From: Bacteriovoracaceae bacterium | GTDB lineage: Bacteria > Bdellovibrionota > Bacteriovoracia > Bacteriovoracales > Bacteriovoracaceae | Assembly (NCBI GenBank): GCA_003245675.1 | Contig: QKCN01000094.1 | Span: 1-55,151, forward strand | DNA length: 55,151 nt | Direction of reading: 5' to 3' | Shown here: positions 8,060 to 16,381 of the stretch, piece by piece | How the letters are laid out: the number at the start of each line of letters is the position of its first letter | Position numbering within the stretch: position 1 is the stretch's first letter | Notes under the pieces: generated by a model | Told to the model about the DNA's origin: nothing | Database searches by the model: none | The model's input: the letters and a program-made list of their open reading frames with translations, nothing else | Translations under genes and position numbers: made by a program

Positions 8060-8407
8060 ATGGCCAGAGTTAGAAGAGGCTTTAAAGCAAGAAGAAGAAA
8101 AAACAAAATTTTAAAAAGAGCGAAAGGATTTCACTTCGACAGAAGAACAAAATTCCGTAGAGCAGCTGAGACTGTTAAGAAAGCTCTTCAATATGCTTTC
8201 CACGGTAGAAAGCTTTTAAAACGCGATATGAGAAACTTATGGGTAGTAAGAATTTCTGCTGCTTCTAAAGCTTTGGGAACTTCTTATTCTCGTTTGATGC
8301 ACTCTCTTAAGCAAAACAATGTTCGCTTGAACAGAAAAATGTTGGCAGAGATTGCAGCTCGTGATTTTGAAGGTTTCAAATCAATCTTCAATAACACTCA
8401 AAAATAG
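8060..8407 (+). CDS. rplT: 50S ribosomal protein L20
   Basis: L20 is essential early in 50S assembly, binds 23S rRNA, and in several bacteria also represses its own operon. The 115-residue product has the expected very basic N-terminal helix (MARVRRGFKARRRKNKILK) and the conserved globular part with RDMRNLWVVRISAA, LMHSLKQNNVRLNRKMLA and the final AARDFEGF segment. GAGGAG lies upstream of the ATG. It ends the infC-rpmI-rplT group and is followed by a strong terminator instead of pheS. Confidence 0.97.
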   Translation: MARVRRGFKARRRKNKILKRAKGFHFDRRTKFRRAAETVKKALQYAFHGRKLLKRDMRNLWVVRISAASKALGTSYSRLMHSLKQNNVRLNRKMLAEIAARDFEGFKSIFNNTQK

Positions 8408-8431
8408 TCCAGTTTAGACATATTTTTAAAG

Positions 8432-8464
8432 GCCCACATCATTTTTGATGTGGGCTTTTTTTTT
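8432..8464 (+). terminator. strong Rho-independent terminator after rplT
   Basis: A perfect 10-bp stem GCCCACATCA/TGATGTGGGC (8432-8441 and 8446-8455) with a four-base loop is followed by nine T residues. It separates rplT from ihfA, so the two groups are transcribed independently. Confidence 0.95.
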
Positions 8465-8531
8465 GTTGGCATAAAATTTAAAACTCTGCTAACCTATTAA
8501 TATTAGACTTAAAAGTTTTTGGAGGTTTGCG

Positions 8532-8966
8532 GTGAGCATGACTAAATTGGACATTGTGGAACGCATTTACAAAGAAGCGGGATTTTCCAAAAAGGAAGCG
8601 GCTGAACTTGTGGATCTATTGTTCGCAACAATTAAAGAGACTTTGGCCCGTGGGGAAAAAGTTAAAATTTCAGGTTTTGGAAATTTCACAATTAGAGATA
8701 AAGCAACACGTGTGGGGAGAAATCCTCAAACTGGAGAGGCGATGGAAATTTCTGCTCGTCGCGTGCTTACTTTTCGTCCATCTCAGGTTTTAAAAGAAGA
8801 TATTACTTCGCGCTACGCTCACCGTCTTGATGATAAAGGTAATGAAGATACTTCTATCCCCGCGAAAGAAGGTACTGCTCGCGCATTGAGTTCTTTTGTT
8901 TCTGGTGCAGGAATGAAAGATGAAGATGATGATGATGATATGGATGATTTTCACTTAGGAATCTAA
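8532..8966 (+). CDS. ihfA: integration host factor alpha-type DNA-bending protein with acidic tail
   Basis: IHF-alpha dimerises with IHF-beta and bends DNA sharply at specific sites. Residues 1-95 match the family: TKLDIVERIY at the N-terminus, KISGFGNFTIRDK in the beta-ribbon base, the GRNPQTGE intercalation tip and ISARRVLTFRPSQ. An extra tail of about 50 residues follows, ending in an Asp/Glu run and DDFHLGI, which classical IHF-alpha lacks. GGAGG at 8521-8525 supports the GTG at 8532; an ATG six bases later is possible. The MerR-type gene follows nine bases downstream, the usual proteobacterial order. A homodimeric HU-like role cannot be excluded. Confidence 0.9.
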   Translation: MSMTKLDIVERIYKEAGFSKKEAAELVDLLFATIKETLARGEKVKISGFGNFTIRDKATRVGRNPQTGEAMEISARRVLTFRPSQVLKEDITSRYAHRLDDKGNEDTSIPAKEGTARALSSFVSGAGMKDEDDDDDMDDFHLGI

Positions 8967-8975
8967 GCTCTTCTA

Positions 8976-9476
8976 ATGGCACAAAATTTAAGATCGTATT
9001 CATTACAAGAGGTCAGCACGCTTTCTGGCGTGCGACCTTATGTTCTTCGTTTTTGGCTTACGGAGTTTGGTATTGTTTCTCCCGCCAAGGGGAGTATTGA
9101 TCTTGCTGATTTTTCAGAATTTGATCTCAAACGAATTGAAAGAATTAAGCATCTTCTTTTTGAAGAGAAGATGAGCATTCCCGAGGCAAAGGAATTTTTG
9201 TCTCAGGAAAGAGCAGAGAATCGTTTGGAATCTCTTTCCGCAGAAATTGAAGCGAGTGAGGATTATACTTTTGTTTCGCCTGTTCAAGAGGAACAATCTT
9301 TAACACCGATTACTCGCTCGCAGGATGCGGTGAAAGAGCGCATCGTTGAGGTCGAGAAAAAAATCATCGTTGAAAAAGAAGTTATTGTTGAGAGACCGAT
9401 GGTCGATAAATCTTTAGTGAAAAAAATTGAAGATTTACAGCGCGATTTAGAAGAGCTCCAGCTCTTGTTTCAATAA
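8976..9476 (+). CDS. MerR-family transcriptional regulator
   Basis: This is a cytoplasmic DNA-binding protein. Residues 5-70 form the MerR winged helix (YSLQEVSTLSGVRPYVLRFW followed by a wing and LKRIERIKHLLFEEKMSIPEAKEFL). The region from about 110 to the end is a predicted coiled coil rich in Glu, Lys and Val, the usual dimerisation element. No cysteine or ligand site is visible, so it is the short uncharacterised type often found beside ihfA. It starts nine bases after ihfA and is probably cotranscribed. Its last 30 bases overlap the convergent polyprenyl synthase gene and no terminator is visible there. Confidence 0.85.
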   Translation: MAQNLRSYSLQEVSTLSGVRPYVLRFWLTEFGIVSPAKGSIDLADFSEFDLKRIERIKHLLFEEKMSIPEAKEFLSQERAENRLESLSAEIEASEDYTFVSPVQEEQSLTPITRSQDAVKERIVEVEKKIIVEKEVIVERPMVDKSLVKKIEDLQRDLEELQLLFQ

Positions 9477-10352
9477 GTCAGAATCAATTCCTATTCTTTT
9501 TAAGTCTTTGAGCCACGCGATATTGAGCTGGGCATAGTTGTGCAAATGCGCGGAAAGCAAAGGGTAGTTGAGTTTTAAGCATGTTTGTCGCATTCTTTTA
9601 AGGCTATGGAGTAAGGTGCTAAAAGATTCAGACTGATATTCTAAGAAAGGATTTATTTCTTTTTCGTGTTTTGAGATCTCGGGATCAATTAGTTCATTGA
9701 GGTCATCAAGTAGCTGGAAGCTCCATCCCATGTCTTTACCTAATCTTAGAAGCTCAACCAGTTTCTTTGTTGTTACTTGAGGATTCTTGAGCAACTCAGA
9801 GCCCAAGAGGCAAGTTTGTAGAAGTCTTGCTGTTTTGAGGTAATGAATTTCTAAAATAGTTTTAAAATTTTTATTTGTTTCAATTTCTAGATCCATGACT
9901 TGACCAAGGATTAATCCTTTGCCCCCTAGAAAGCGTGAAAAGAGTCTTAGAATGCGCGCAAGAGAGGGGGAATTGATTTGCCCTAGCACTTCATAGGATG
10001 CATTAATAAGGGCATCTCCGGCCAATAGGGCCTTCCATTCATTGAAGGCAATGTGGCACGAAGGTTTTCCTCTTCGCATATTATCATCATCCATACAGGG
10101 AAGATCATCATGTACGAGGGTATAGGCGTGGTGCATTTCAACTGCGCAAGCAAGATGCAAATGATTTTTAGATAATTGATTGTCCTGTTTTGCTCCCTGG
10201 GCAATGGCCGCCACAAGCAGTGGGCGAAAGAGCTTTCCTGGAGGCATAACGGCATAGTGACAAGTTGCTGCAAAATTATGATTGGTAGGCAATATGCGAC
10301 TTAGTTCTTTTTCTAAAAAAGAAAGGATATTTTGATGAGTTTGTTTGAGCAT
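9447..10352 (-). CDS. ispA: polyprenyl (farnesyl-type) diphosphate synthase
   Basis: This enzyme should condense isopentenyl diphosphate with allylic diphosphates to make farnesyl or geranylgeranyl diphosphate. The first aspartate-rich motif is intact (HDDLPCMDDDNMRRGKP, Asp82, Asp83 and Asp88, the bacterial DDx4D type). The second motif reads DDLNE (216-220), where FPP synthases normally have DDxxD, a conservative change at the last position. The chosen ATG at 10352 has AGGTG upstream; an ATG at 10388 would overlap gspN. It follows gspN by seven bases, so it is probably transcribed with the secretion operon although unrelated in function. Product chain length is uncertain. Confidence 0.85.
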   Translation of the reverse strand: MLKQTHQNILSFLEKELSRILPTNHNFAATCHYAVMPPGKLFRPLLVAAIAQGAKQDNQLSKNHLHLACAVEMHHAYTLVHDDLPCMDDDNMRRGKPSCHIAFNEWKALLAGDALINASYEVLGQINSPSLARILRLFSRFLGGKGLILGQVMDLEIETNKNFKTILEIHYLKTARLLQTCLLGSELLKNPQVTTKKLVELLRLGKDMGWSFQLLDDLNELIDPEISKHEKEINPFLEYQSESFSTLLHSLKRMRQTCLKLNYPLLSAHLHNYAQLNIAWLKDLKRIGIDSDLLKQELELF

Positions 10353-10359
10353 GAAACAC

Positions 10360-11310
10360 CTAAATTGCAGAGGGAAGGGGCTTGGCAAGGGAGCCCTTAA
10401 TCTTTATGTTGTAAAAACCATCTTTCTTTTCAAAACCTGAAAGAAAGAATTGCAAGAGACTCATTCCAGGGATTTTCTTAAAAAAATCATCAGCCAAAGA
10501 AAGCTCTGTTTTCAAATCAAGAGTGGAGAGGGGCATATTTCTTTGATTGAGCTTAATATCTCCTGAAATACTTGCGCGAATGGGAGACTTGGCATCGCCA
10601 ATAATGAATTGGGTAATTTCTAAAGAATTCCCGTCGTGCATATTAGCCTTGAGTTGTAGGTGGTTGACCGGCAAAGCGGAAGGGAGTGAAAAACTCATTA
10701 TATTTTGAGGCGGAATTTTTATATTTTTTGAGTTGAGCATGAAATCAAGCTTGGTCAGTTGAGATTTCTGTATTGTTAGTTCCCCTTCAATCTGGGCACT
10801 ACCTAGCAATTTCGTCATATCGATAAAATTGTCAGAAAGGGTCTTCAAACTTAATGTCGATGGATAAATTTTTATGACTTGCTCTGATAGGGACCAAGAT
10901 TGTCCAAGTTCAATTTTCTCTTTATCGAGGGAGAGGACGACTTTACTTGTTGGGCCCAAAGGTGAAAAGCTAACGCCATTGAGAATAATCATTATCTCAT
11001 CGAGCTTAATCGCGCGAGGGCGATTGAGGCAGCTTCCGGGGATTTCGGGCTTGGTTAAAATTATTTTAGGAAAGAATAGCTCTAGCTGAAGATTTTCAAA
11101 ACGAATAGGGCATCCTGGAATTGTTCTAAGCTGCTGCCCCACAAATTCTTCCAATTTTTTTTGAAAAGGGTAGTTGATAAAAAATGCAACTGCAAACAGG
11201 CTGAGAATAATAAAAATTTTTTTAGGAAGTGGTTTTTTAATCCCTTTGTAAAAGTTTTTGTGAAGATCTTCTTCTTTGATAATGGGCTGCAAACGATCTT
11301 TAGGGAGCAT
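10360..11310 (-). CDS. gspN: type II secretion system protein GspN
   Basis: GspN is an inner-membrane accessory subunit of the type II secretion system. The 316-residue product has a basic cytoplasmic N-terminus, one transmembrane helix (about 31-48, IFIILSLFAVAFFINYPF) and a periplasmic beta-rich region. Visible features include FENLQLELFFPKIILTKPEI near residue 75 and repeated strand patterns like those of AsmA/GspN proteins. The C-terminal portion ends with an FYNIKIKGSLAKP strand. Its ATG directly abuts the gspM stop codon, so translation is likely coupled. Identity rests on fold type, gene order and length more than on sharp motifs. Confidence 0.8.
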   Translation of the reverse strand: MLPKDRLQPIIKEEDLHKNFYKGIKKPLPKKIFIILSLFAVAFFINYPFQKKLEEFVGQQLRTIPGCPIRFENLQLELFFPKIILTKPEIPGSCLNRPRAIKLDEIMIILNGVSFSPLGPTSKVVLSLDKEKIELGQSWSLSEQVIKIYPSTLSLKTLSDNFIDMTKLLGSAQIEGELTIQKSQLTKLDFMLNSKNIKIPPQNIMSFSLPSALPVNHLQLKANMHDGNSLEITQFIIGDAKSPIRASISGDIKLNQRNMPLSTLDLKTELSLADDFFKKIPGMSLLQFFLSGFEKKDGFYNIKIKGSLAKPLPSAI

Positions 11311-11967
11311 TTATTCATCTCCTTTGGGCTCATCACCTTTGTGTAGAGAGTTGCGATTGTATTGCAGGATGGAAAGATTCCCTACGAGCAATTTGCTTTT
11401 ATCATCTTTTGTTATTTCAATGGATGATATGGCCATTTTGTTATTGGATATCAACTGTTGGAATAAATTGGAGAGTTGCATTGTCGTTAGATCTTTAAAG
11501 CTTAGCTTAGCCGTAGCCTTGCCAATTGTGGGAGAAAGGTTCTCGAGTGAAAAGTCACTCACTGTTATTTTCGATGTATCAACAAAAGAGCTACTTGCTG
11601 CTTGAGATATTTTATTATTCATTTCATCAGCCGTTTCAATTGGGCTGGGAGCAAAAATGTTACTGGCTGCTTGTTGGTTTAGGGCCTGCTGTTCTAATAT
11701 TTTAGCCGCTTGAATAAGGATTTCTTCTCTTTTGTCTAATGCCGATTTTATAGAGATATTTCCGACGAGGAGATAAAAAGAGAAAAGCAAAGGAAGAATG
11801 ATTAGGGCGACGATTATGATATTGACAATCATTTGCCTCTTTTCTTCTTCCTGTTGGGCCATGAGTTCGCGCAAGCGGATAATGAAGGGAATTTCTTTTA
11901 GCTGAGCAACTTGCTTAAAGATGAGGCTATCAATACTGAGAAATAGTGGGTTTTTCTTTTTTGCCAT
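11311..11967 (-). CDS. gspM: type II secretion system protein GspM
   Basis: GspM is a bitopic inner-membrane subunit that partners GspL in the assembly platform. The 218-residue product has a cytoplasmic N-terminus of about 48 residues, a transmembrane helix (about 49-70, IVNIIIVALIILPLLFSFYLLV) and a coiled-coil segment. A periplasmic ferredoxin-like domain rich in Ser and Lys follows. The cytoplasmic segment is longer than in enterobacterial GspM. It lies two bases after gspL and abuts gspN. Assignment depends on position and topology; the sequence itself is weakly conserved in this family. Confidence 0.8.
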   Translation of the reverse strand: MAKKKNPLFLSIDSLIFKQVAQLKEIPFIIRLRELMAQQEEEKRQMIVNIIIVALIILPLLFSFYLLVGNISIKSALDKREEILIQAAKILEQQALNQQAASNIFAPSPIETADEMNNKISQAASSSFVDTSKITVSDFSLENLSPTIGKATAKLSFKDLTTMQLSNLFQQLISNNKMAISSIEITKDDKSKLLVGNLSILQYNRNSLHKGDEPKGDE

Positions 11968-11969
11968 CT

Positions 11970-13556
11970 TTAACCACCAAAACTTATTTTGATCATAAGA
12001 TCTTGCTTGATAACTTCTACTTTTGCATTATCTAGCCCCAATGATTCAAGCTGTTCCTTAAAATCGTTAATATCTGCATCTTTAGAGAGCTTAAAGCTAG
12101 CATGGTGAAAGGCATTATCAGATTGAAAGTCTTGCAGATAGACTTTATCACTTCCCTTTAAAAACTTGCTTAGCTGCAATAATGGGGCAACCGCATTAAC
12201 TTGTCCTGCTTGTTTAATCGTCAAGCTTTCTGCTTCGATCGCTTTTTTCTTTTTGCGAACGGTTGATAAAACAGTTTGAATGAGGCGCTCATCTGGTTTG
12301 CGGCGAAATTGGCGTTTATCTCTTGCCCTAATCTCCAAAACATCGTCCTTAATTACAGTGGCGACTTTCTTATTAAGATCGTCAATTCTTTTGTTAAGGA
12401 TTAGTCTTTCTGTAAATACGCCGGCCAGGATGACCATAAACAGAATAATAACTCGAGTTGTAACAAAAGATAGGGAGTACAGAGGAAGAGCATCAGAGTT
12501 ATGGCTTGTATAAACTCCGGAACGCAAGTTCAAAAGAGTCATTTTATTGCCTGGAATCAGACTAAGTAGTGCCGCTAAGGCTAAACGGCTTTGCAATCTT
12601 TTATCGGACAAATTTTCGGGAACGACTACGCCATCAGCAAGATTAAGGTGGCGTGTTCGAACTCCAATTTGCTCTGTCAGATAATTGTTCAAATTTTTGA
12701 TATTGGAGGTACCGCCTGTAAGGAGAATTTGGTTGATGCGTATTCCTGTTTTTACTCGAAAGCTGATTTCCCATCTTTTAATTTCAGAGAGTAGTGGAGA
12801 AAAGAGCTTTTCCATTAAATTGGCAAATTCTTTTTGGGCATCATTGACTTGATTATATTGTTCTTTAGTTAAGAGAAAAGCATTCTGATGTTTATAAATA
12901 CTGGCTTCGTCACGGGAAATTTTGTAGTGAACAGAGATCATCTCAGTAATTGCTGAACCAGCAATATATGATACGTGGTAGGAGCAGAGATTTCCGTGAT
13001 TAAAAAAGTATGCTTTTGTGGTTTGGTGTCCAATATCAAGAATACAGATCGGGTGATTGATTTGCTGTCGCTTGATAAAGCTCATATAGGCAGAAGCTTC
13101 AACCGTTAGAATGTCCGGAACGACCCCTTGAAGTTTTTCAAAATAAGGTCTGAATTTTTCTTTGGAGAAAAATGTTACAATAGCTTCAAAACCATTAGGG
13201 GTGGGATTGAGAATATTGGCAGAATGAATTTCATCTTGAGAGAAGGGTAATTCTTCTTCTAGCTGAAAAGGAATCATTAAGTTTGCTTTCTTTTTATTTT
13301 TTATCGGCAAAGAAAGAAAACGCATTGAAATAAAGGATGAGGGAATAGACAGCAGAATTTTATTAAAATTTAAATTCTTCTCAATGTGACTTTTGATAAT
13401 TTCAAAAACCGCATCTTCATTCTGTTGCTCATGCTCTTCTTGAAATTGTTGAATATTGATTTCAGAAGCACCTAAAAGAGTACTTGTCTTCTTTTCAACG
13501 TTTGCATGAACGAATTTTACAGTATGACTTCCAATGTCAACAATCAGATATTTCAT
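11970..13556 (-). CDS. gspL: GspL/PilM-like actin-fold subunit of type II secretion
   Basis: GspL links the cytoplasmic ATPase GspE to the inner-membrane platform. Residues 1-330 form a PilM-like actin fold with recognisable nucleotide-pocket motifs: VDIGS (6-10), LDIGHQTT (173-180) and LLTGGTSNI (278-286). A transmembrane helix lies at about 365-385, followed by a periplasmic ferredoxin-like domain to residue 528. The protein therefore resembles a PilM-PilN fusion, whereas enterobacterial GspL has a degenerate pocket. The start codon has no clear Shine-Dalgarno sequence nearby, and an inverted repeat pairs the start with the end of gspK. It is the only gene in the gsp series preceded by a gap larger than 35 bases. 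Confidence 0.88.
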   Translation of the reverse strand: MKYLIVDIGSHTVKFVHANVEKKTSTLLGASEINIQQFQEEHEQQNEDAVFEIIKSHIEKNLNFNKILLSIPSSFISMRFLSLPIKNKKKANLMIPFQLEEELPFSQDEIHSANILNPTPNGFEAIVTFFSKEKFRPYFEKLQGVVPDILTVEASAYMSFIKRQQINHPICILDIGHQTTKAYFFNHGNLCSYHVSYIAGSAITEMISVHYKISRDEASIYKHQNAFLLTKEQYNQVNDAQKEFANLMEKLFSPLLSEIKRWEISFRVKTGIRINQILLTGGTSNIKNLNNYLTEQIGVRTRHLNLADGVVVPENLSDKRLQSRLALAALLSLIPGNKMTLLNLRSGVYTSHNSDALPLYSLSFVTTRVIILFMVILAGVFTERLILNKRIDDLNKKVATVIKDDVLEIRARDKRQFRRKPDERLIQTVLSTVRKKKKAIEAESLTIKQAGQVNAVAPLLQLSKFLKGSDKVYLQDFQSDNAFHHASFKLSKDADINDFKEQLESLGLDNAKVEVIKQDLMIKISFGG

Positions 13557-13609
13557 AAATAAATTGTAACAAGGGAGTTTTATTCCTTAAAGAAAAAAGT
13601 TTATTTATG
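13554..13609 (-). repeat. inverted repeat bridging gspK stop and gspL start
   Basis: CATAAATAAA (13554-13563) and TTTATTTATG (13600-13609) are exact reverse complements with a 36-base loop. In the mRNA one arm includes the gspK stop codon and the other the gspL AUG. It could hide the gspL start until ribosomes reach the end of gspK. Confidence 0.4.
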
Positions 13610-14972
13610 AGACTTTTATTTCAAGGGTTCGGGGGCGTAGAAGTTGTAGGGGGGGCTCCTTTTCTGATTCTTTGGGTGAATCTTTTGGCGAATCCTCTTC
13701 TGGCTCTTCTTCTATTTCATTGCCCCATTCATCAACTTCTTTCTTTTCTTCTTCTTTCTTACTTTTTTTCTTGGCATTGTCTTTTTTGGTTGAAGGTTTG
13801 GCCGGGATAAGAATAAAAGCCTCAAGCGTATAGGTGCTTTCATTTTTGGAGCCCGTCGATATAACTTTGAAAAGAGTATTCACTGGACCAAAGTTGATAC
13901 CTGCCTTTTGGAGTTCTTCTATTCTTTTATCAAAGTCTTCTTTGGACGCTATTTTAGCTTGCCCAACGATATAGTCTTCAAACTCTTTGACAGTATTAAA
14001 ATAGTGAGGTTCTTCAGGGTCATCCCGGTATTCAAAAAATTCTTTAATTTGATCGTCTAGAATATCAGGGAAAATCATTTTTAAAATATTGCGCGAGATT
14101 TTATTGAGATCAATCATCAGCGCACCATGGACGGTATAATCATTTCCCAGCAATAGTTCCTGTAGCTTTTCATCCCAGCCTGAAATCAAGGAAATTTCGG
14201 ATAAGGAAGAAAGAGGGGCAAATTTGGGGGAGACCCCTCGACTTTCATATTCTAGTTGAAACTCATTAGTGAACTCATCTTGAAAAGTTTCAGGGTCACT
14301 GACATAGTATTTTAGTGAACTCACTAGTTTTTTGGGGTTTAAATCAGGATATTCAAGTTCAAACTCTTCATCATCTTGTTCACGTTTCTTTTCAATAATA
14401 TCAGTAAAGCGTCTAATAAGTAGTGGCTCTATTTGGAGCGTATTTTCCTCTGTGGGATCGCTTTCAGCCCCTTCGCTTGTTGTCGTCGATTTCAATTTCT
14501 CCTGAGAGAGACGCAAGAGGTTGAGGTTAATTTTATTAGAGGCGTTTTCAATGAGTATTCTCATTTCCCCTTCAATAATGGTTTCTTTGGTAAATTCTTC
14601 AAGGGCCGTTTTTTGGAGAATATCCATTTCTTTGGGAGCCGGTAGGGGGAAAATAAAGGGAACATTCCATATGGGATTGAGCATCTCTTGTTTTACGTTT
14701 TTTTTCAGACTTTCGTTGTTTTGAATAAAGTTAAAAACTTCTTGGTAAAGCCGTAAGCGAGCGAGACCAAGGGTCAAACCAGCCTGCGCATTAAGGCGAG
14801 CCTGAAAGCGATCTTGCATATTTTCATTGCGAATTTTATTAACTTTGGTTTCAAAAGAAAAGTCAACGAGCAGGGCGGTCATCACAGTAACTACGGCCAT
14901 GACCATCAAAAGGGCCACTCCTTTTTGCTGCTTGAAAATGGAGTGAAGTTTTTTAATACTCTTCATTTTCAT
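13605..14972 (-). CDS. gspK: type II secretion minor pseudopilin GspK
   Basis: GspK caps the tip of the pseudopilus with GspI and GspJ. The 455-residue product has a short basic leader, QKGVALLMVMAVVTVMTALLVDFS as pseudopilin helix (about 18-42) with cleavage expected after Gly19, and the QARLNAQAGLTLGLARL continuation typical of GspK. The large insert domain covers roughly 80-330. The C-terminal 65 residues are an unusual Lys/Glu/Pro-rich low-complexity stretch before a final hydrophobic strand. It overlaps gspJ by 20 bases. An alternative start six bases inside (14966) is equally plausible from the ribosome-binding site. Confidence 0.87.
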   Translation of the reverse strand: MKMKSIKKLHSIFKQQKGVALLMVMAVVTVMTALLVDFSFETKVNKIRNENMQDRFQARLNAQAGLTLGLARLRLYQEVFNFIQNNESLKKNVKQEMLNPIWNVPFIFPLPAPKEMDILQKTALEEFTKETIIEGEMRILIENASNKINLNLLRLSQEKLKSTTTSEGAESDPTEENTLQIEPLLIRRFTDIIEKKREQDDEEFELEYPDLNPKKLVSSLKYYVSDPETFQDEFTNEFQLEYESRGVSPKFAPLSSLSEISLISGWDEKLQELLLGNDYTVHGALMIDLNKISRNILKMIFPDILDDQIKEFFEYRDDPEEPHYFNTVKEFEDYIVGQAKIASKEDFDKRIEELQKAGINFGPVNTLFKVISTGSKNESTYTLEAFILIPAKPSTKKDNAKKKSKKEEEKKEVDEWGNEIEEEPEEDSPKDSPKESEKEPPLQLLRPRTLEIKVS

Positions 14973-15870
14973 CCAAATCGACTATTCCGTCGTTGTTATC
15001 ATCTGCGACAGGAGATTCGGTTCCTGATTTTGCTTTACTCTTTTTATCTTCATCAGTTTTGGGATCAAAGGGAGGCCATTGGGGAACAAATGTTCTGACA
15101 AATTTTTGTGGCTCCATATTGGGCAAGCCTTTCCAACTAAAACTAATGCGAATACCATCAATACGCAGTTGATTTTCTTCCCCACTAATTTCTTTCAAGG
15201 TGGAAACAAACTTTTTCTTCTTTTTATCCCAGAATTGAAATTCGAATTCAGTGATATATTTGAGAACTTCAAATTCTTTGACTTCGTCCAAAAGAGCCCC
15301 ATTAGATGAGTAAGGGTCAAGAGCATCATAACTTCGAACAAGATGCAAAGTACCTAGTCCTTGCTCTTTTTCTTCATCTGTTAATTTGTCATTTTCTTCT
15401 ACGCGATAGCGAATCCAAGCGTAAACAGACTGGGGGGCATTGCTGCCAAAGTTTTGATGATTAGAGCTTAAGAACTCAATGTCTTTTTTATCTTTTTGCA
15501 AAATTTTAGGCACTGGGAGTCCTGTCGAATTGGCAAAGGCGAAGCGATCATTATCCTTGTAGAGATTATTGAGATTGGTATTGGATTCTTGCAATTCCTC
15601 TTTCTCTTCTTCGCTGGTTCCTGTTGTTTGCGGTATTTTAAATTTGGCAGAAAAATAAAGGGGAGAGAAAATTTGAGTGAAATCTCTTTCCAGACGGGCC
15701 AATGCACTTTGAACTTGTACCTTTTTTCTGTCTTCTGCGACAATTGCATCTTTAGTATCAATATTTCCTGTGGAAATAGAAATGACTCCAATGATCATAA
15801 AAGACAGAATTGTGGTTGCCACAATAATTTCGATGAGAGTGAAACCAGACTGAGATTTAGATTCCCACAT
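14953..15870 (-). CDS. gspJ: type II secretion minor pseudopilin GspJ
   Basis: GspJ is a minor pseudopilin of the tip complex. The class III signal reads SQSG then FTLIEIIVATTILSFMIIGV, so the prepilin peptidase should cut after Gly9 and methylate Phe10; Glu at position 5 of the mature chain is present. A beta-rich periplasmic domain follows, and the C-terminus is acidic with a DDNNDGIVDLDENEE segment that resembles a calcium-binding loop. At 305 residues it is longer than enterobacterial GspJ. It overlaps gspI by 14 bases and gspK by 20, indicating strict translational coupling. Confidence 0.88.
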   Translation of the reverse strand: MWESKSQSGFTLIEIIVATTILSFMIIGVISISTGNIDTKDAIVAEDRKKVQVQSALARLERDFTQIFSPLYFSAKFKIPQTTGTSEEEKEELQESNTNLNNLYKDNDRFAFANSTGLPVPKILQKDKKDIEFLSSNHQNFGSNAPQSVYAWIRYRVEENDKLTDEEKEQGLGTLHLVRSYDALDPYSSNGALLDEVKEFEVLKYITEFEFQFWDKKKKKFVSTLKEISGEENQLRIDGIRISFSWKGLPNMEPQKFVRTFVPQWPPFDPKTDEDKKSKAKSGTESPVADDNNDGIVDLDENEEY

Positions 15871-16381
15871 TGATTTTTGCCTTTTCGTTAAAAAGTAATG
15901 TGGTTGCAGTAAAAGAAAAATCAGTTTCTTTATTATTCACTTTGACTTGAGCTTGCCATACCATTTCTGCTAAATTCTTTTTCAGTTTTTCAAAGACCAT
16001 TTTTTGGATTGAAGAATCTTCTTTTTCTTTTTCTTCTTCACTTTTTTGCCCTGTAATTGCGGAGTAATCAGGAATTTTGAGTCGTTTGTAGGTGATAGAA
16101 TATTGGTAATCGGGATATCCTTCTTCCTCAAAAGTTCCGGTTTCTGGTGTTAGTGTCAGCGATTCTGCAAATTCTGGTGGATCGAGCTTAAGCATTGATA
16201 CTTTTTCCTCACAAAGCATGCGCAGACGACTTTCTTCTTCAAGCATGGAGGAATCTTGTAAGTTAGACCCAAAGCCCACCACGAAGGCCGTAATGAAAAA
16301 TGAAAAAATAGAAAGGGCAATGAGCACTTCTATAAGTGAGAATCCTCGTTGAGAATGGGGCGATCTTATTCGGATTGCCAT
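15857..16381 (-). CDS. gspI: type II secretion minor pseudopilin GspI
   Basis: GspI nucleates the tip complex of the pseudopilus. The leader ends in SQRG followed by FSLIEVLIALSIFSFFITAF, with cleavage after Gly13 and the conserved Glu5 of the mature form. The 174-residue length and the periplasmic part containing a Lys/Glu-rich insert fit the family. It overlaps gspH by 16 bases and gspJ by 14. Assignment among H, I and J follows gene order and the short length. Confidence 0.86.
   Translation of the reverse strand: MAIRIRSPHSQRGFSLIEVLIALSIFSFFITAFVVGFGSNLQDSSMLEEESRLRMLCEEKVSMLKLDPPEFAESLTLTPETGTFEEEGYPDYQYSITYKRLKIPDYSAITGQKSEEEKEKEDSSIQKMVFEKLKKNLAEMVWQAQVKVNNKETDFSFTATTLLFNEKAKINVGI

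Noticed and set aside
15079..15873. Plus-strand frames opposite gspJ and gspI
   Set aside because: These are shadows of the pseudopilin genes with no start signal and Phe/Cys-rich composition typical of antisense frames.
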